A stretch of 38,013 nucleotides of DNA from an uncultured Clostridia bacterium (GTDB lineage: Bacteria; Bacillota; Clostridia; TANB77; CAG-508). Positions 36,184 through 38,013 of the stretch are shown in pieces; position 1 is the stretch's first letter, and each line of letters begins with the position of its first letter. A model generated the notes under the pieces. The model saw only the letters and a list, made by a program, of their open reading frames with translations. It made no database searches and was not told where the DNA came from. The stretch covers positions 1 to 38,013 of the forward strand of contig CANQMI010000006.1 in the NCBI GenBank assembly GCA_947624905.1. Reading direction: 5' to 3'. The position numbers and the translations under genes were made by a program.

Positions 36184-36870
36184 TTATACTGCTTCTAAAG
36201 TTTCTTCTCCTTCTTTTTCATCTATTACTTCAAGGCTTGAAATTGAAACTTCATAAGCAACTCTTTCTACTACTGTTCCATCTTCATATTTCTTTTCATA
36301 TTTTCTTGATTGAACTCTACCTACAGTTTTTACTTGTGCACCAACTTCTAAGTGATCACAAAATCTTGCATTTCTTCCCCAAGCAATTGCTGGTATGTAG
36401 TCTGATTTACTGTATGCTCTATTTACTGCAAGTAAAAGATCTGCTATTTCACGGCCAAAAGGTGTTTTTCTGTATATTGGCTTTTTACAGATATGTCCAA
36501 TCAAAACTACTTCATTTGAAACTTCTAAATTAATTTCTTGATCTTCTTTTGCTCTTTCTTCAATGTCATTTTCAAAAATGATGTCTTTAGCAAATACAGT
36601 CAAAATTAATTTGTTTTTTTCATTTTCATAACTGTTATAAGATCTGAATTGTCCTTTTACTATAATTTTCTTTCCTATTTTTAGTTCTTCGTCATTTATT
36701 AATCTTTCAGATATTGTTATTGGTATGATGTCAAATGTTTCGCTTAAACGTGGTACTTCCAAATCAAATATGTAAAAACTTTCTCCGTAGATTTCATGAC
36801 TAAATCTTTTTTCGCTTGTTATTTTTCCAACCAATACTAAATGGTTATTATCCAAATAATTTGTATTCAA
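36184..36870 (-). CDS. SSB-like protein with two OB-folds
   Basis: The product is about 228 aa. Two OB-fold SSB domains follow each other: one starting at NHLVLVGKITSEKRF and one at NEVVLIGHICKKPIYRKTPF, each with the fold's central strand (FYIFDLEVPRLS; FGREIADLLLAVNR). The usual SSB acidic tail is absent; the end is GEETLEAV. I start it at TTG 36870 because GGGAGG lies eight bases upstream; ATG 36909 has no such signal. Its exact role in replication or repair is not known. The CGG at 36788 (TAC GGA) is out of phase. Confidence 0.8.
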   Translation of the reverse strand: MNTNYLDNNHLVLVGKITSEKRFSHEIYGESFYIFDLEVPRLSETFDIIPITISERLINDEELKIGKKIIVKGQFRSYNSYENEKNKLILTVFAKDIIFENDIEERAKEDQEINLEVSNEVVLIGHICKKPIYRKTPFGREIADLLLAVNRAYSKSDYIPAIAWGRNARFCDHLEVGAQVKTVGRVQSRKYEKKYEDGTVVERVAYEVSISSLEVIDEKEGEETLEAV

Positions 36871-37045
36871 TCTTTTTTCCTCCCTATTCTTTTTACGTAG
36901 GAAATTCATTTTTTACTTTTGTAGTAATTTCATACGTATCTTTTTTACAAATTGCTTTGTAATATTTTTCTTTGTTAGTTTTTTCCTGATGATATCTCTA
37001 TTATACTACATAATTTTCAATTTGTCTACATAAAAAGTTGATTTT

Positions 37046-37564
37046 TTAGAAATTTATTTCATTTTTTCCATATATTAGTAAGATTGTTCCAATTCCCATC
37101 GCATTATGGGAATTATTTAACATTTTAGGACTTATTGTTTTTATGACTATTTCTTGTGGTTCTATTGTTTTTTTATTAACATCTACTATTTTTCTTTGCA
37201 AGCAAATCATTAAATTCTCCTCTACGCTTGAGGCTGTTATTGTAGCTTTTTGGTTAAATCCAAATGTTATAACATTTAATTGCATATTATTTATAAGTTT
37301 TAGACTTCCTTTATCTATATCTGCATTTATAACTAAGTATTCTGCATTTTTCAGTAATTTGCTTATTATTTCTTTCTTATCATTTATTTCATCAAGTGTC
37401 ATTACAAGAATTGTTTGGAACTTGATATTTCGCATATTTTCTACGCTTTTATCATTTATTATTATTACTGTATGTTCCTTTGTCGGATAGTTTAGCATGC
37501 GTTCTAAAAATCTTTTTATTTGTAATTCGTTTTTGTCATCAGCAATAATCCCAATAAATGCCAC
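37046..37564 (-). CDS. hypothetical protein resembling a Mur ligase fragment
   Basis: The product is 172 aa. Residues about 78-120 (YLVINADIDKGSLKLINN, then NVITFGFNQKATITASSV) resemble the stretch of Mur ligases where the sugar-nucleotide is joined (VITFGxxxxADVxA). The P-loop and the rest of the ligase are missing, so activity as a ligase is unlikely. It lies between the SSB-like gene and a small membrane gene. The assignment is weak. Confidence 0.5.
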   Translation of the reverse strand: MAFIGIIADDKNELQIKRFLERMLNYPTKEHTVIIINDKSVENMRNIKFQTILVMTLDEINDKKEIISKLLKNAEYLVINADIDKGSLKLINNMQLNVITFGFNQKATITASSVEENLMICLQRKIVDVNKKTIEPQEIVIKTISPKMLNNSHNAMGIGTILLIYGKNEINF

Positions 37565-37611
37565 TTATCATACATATCCTTTCATATAGAGATATGTGTA
37601 TTTTACCCATA

Positions 37612-37860
37612 TTATTCCATAATATTCGTATTATCAGTAATATTATTAACATTATTTATCTTGTTAGTCATGTTAGTAGTTCTATTAAAATTATTTTGAT
37701 TCAAGTTATTTACAGTATTTATCGTTTCGGTGTTTGTTGTAGTTTCCATAGTCTCAATGTCAGTCCTTGAGAAAAAAATTGATAGAATAAATAAAATTAC
37801 AACAGTACTTGCTGCAATCAGATAAGAATATATTTTTTGTTTATTCAAGATAAAAAACAT
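37612..37860 (-). CDS. small membrane protein with Asn/Thr-rich tail
   Basis: The product is 82 aa: a basic start, one helix (YLIAASTVVILFILSIFF), and a low-complexity Asn/Thr/Ile tail. The beginning resembles the N-terminal anchor of some CwlD-like amidases, but no enzyme domain follows. AGGAGG lies six bases before ATG 37860 and is inside a hairpin (37865-37911). Function unknown. Confidence 0.6.
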   Translation of the reverse strand: MFFILNKQKIYSYLIAASTVVILFILSIFFSRTDIETMETTTNTETINTVNNLNQNNFNRTTNMTNKINNVNNITDNTNIME

Positions 37861-37864
37861 AAAG

Positions 37865-37911
37865 ATCCTCCTAATACAAGTTACTTAATTGTATTCCTGT
37901 ATTAGGAGGAT
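37865..37911 (-). promoter_or_regulatory. hairpin covering a Shine-Dalgarno sequence
   Basis: A 14-base perfect inverted repeat (37865-37878 and 37898-37911) includes the AGGAGG of the downstream minus-strand gene at 37867-37872. In RNA the ribosome binding site would be paired. It begins about 15 bases after the stop of the RNase gene, so it could also stabilise that transcript's 3' end. No T-run follows. Confidence 0.7.
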
Positions 37912-37926
37912 TATGATATATTTATT

Positions 37927-38013
37927 TTATTCTCCACCTTTCATGTGTTTTCTAGTCATTTCTAAAAGATTTAACTTAGAAAATCCGACAATCTGTGTTT
38001 TTGATCTATCATA
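37927..38013 (-). CDS. ribonuclease E/G family protein, C-terminal end (partial)
   Basis: Only the last 28 residues are in the window: YDRSKTQIVGFSKLNLLEMT followed by RKHMKGGE and a stop. TQIVGFSKLNLLEMTRK is typical of the end of the catalytic domain of RNase E/G enzymes, which cleave single-stranded RNA. The rest lies beyond base 38013. The CGG here (GTC GGA) is out of phase. Confidence 0.8.
   Translation of the reverse strand, partial: YDRSKTQIVGFSKLNLLEMTRKHMKGGE

Overview
The window is low-GC, AT-rich DNA from a Gram-positive, Clostridia-like bacterium. Gene content supports this: mutL-miaA, sepF-divIVA, mfd, a PP2C phosphatase with a PASTA kinase, rlmN, smpB, purF and an FtsX-type ABC system. 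Arg codons are mostly AGA, TTG starts recur, Shine-Dalgarno sequences are strong, and intrinsic terminators are frequent. Almost all genes lie on the minus strand. I cannot name the species.

The outstanding feature is the reading frame. Thirteen genes (feoB remnant, an envelope protein at 5.4 kb, ABC permease, ABC ATPase, prkC, rlmN, a wall hydrolase, smpB, trmH-like methyltransferase, mfd, a HlyD-like protein, miaA, and a small membrane protein at 33 kb) look frameshifted. In every case the break is an in-frame CGG, and the frame is restored if CGG plus the next base is read as one glycine. I count 17 such sites: 11 CGGA, 5 CGGT, 1 CGGC. I found no in-frame CGG used as an ordinary codon. More than 50 CGG triplets in the other two phases of the same genes cause no shift. 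Sequencing error is blind to reading phase, so this looks like genome-wide +1 recoding, with a four-base CGGN read as Gly. The restored glycines include P-loop and kinase glycine-loop residues and the conserved Gly of the RlmN C-terminus.

Layout. 0-4.4 kb: small proteins, a probable type I toxin-antitoxin locus with convergent promoters, a 5'-truncated feoB remnant, and a CorC-like membrane protein. 4.5-8.9 kb: a four-gene operon with a GtrII-like glycosyltransferase, an ECF-like sigma factor fused to membrane segments, and two membrane-anchored proteins. 9-12.3 kb: ABC permease and ATPase. 12.3-16.6 kb: DUF120 protein, then rlmN-prpC-prkC. 16.8-21 kb: an SGNH hydrolase with a pilin-like N-terminus, a (TG)15 tract, and an isolated VirD4/TraG-like ATPase. 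21-26 kb: purF, two small exported proteins, wall hydrolase divergent from smpB, and the trmH-like gene. 26-35.5 kb: mutL-membrane protein-miaA-hlyD-like, then sepF, divIVA and mfd. 35.5-38 kb: a palindromic element, a small membrane protein, a two-OB-fold SSB-like protein, a Mur-ligase-like fragment, a small membrane protein with a hairpin over its ribosome binding site, and the 3' end of an RNase E/G gene.

Several recoded genes themselves act on decoding or ribosome rescue (smpB with two sites, miaA, rlmN, the TrmH-like enzyme), which suggests a link between CGG decoding and translation quality control. No tRNA gene was found here, so the decoder must lie elsewhere.
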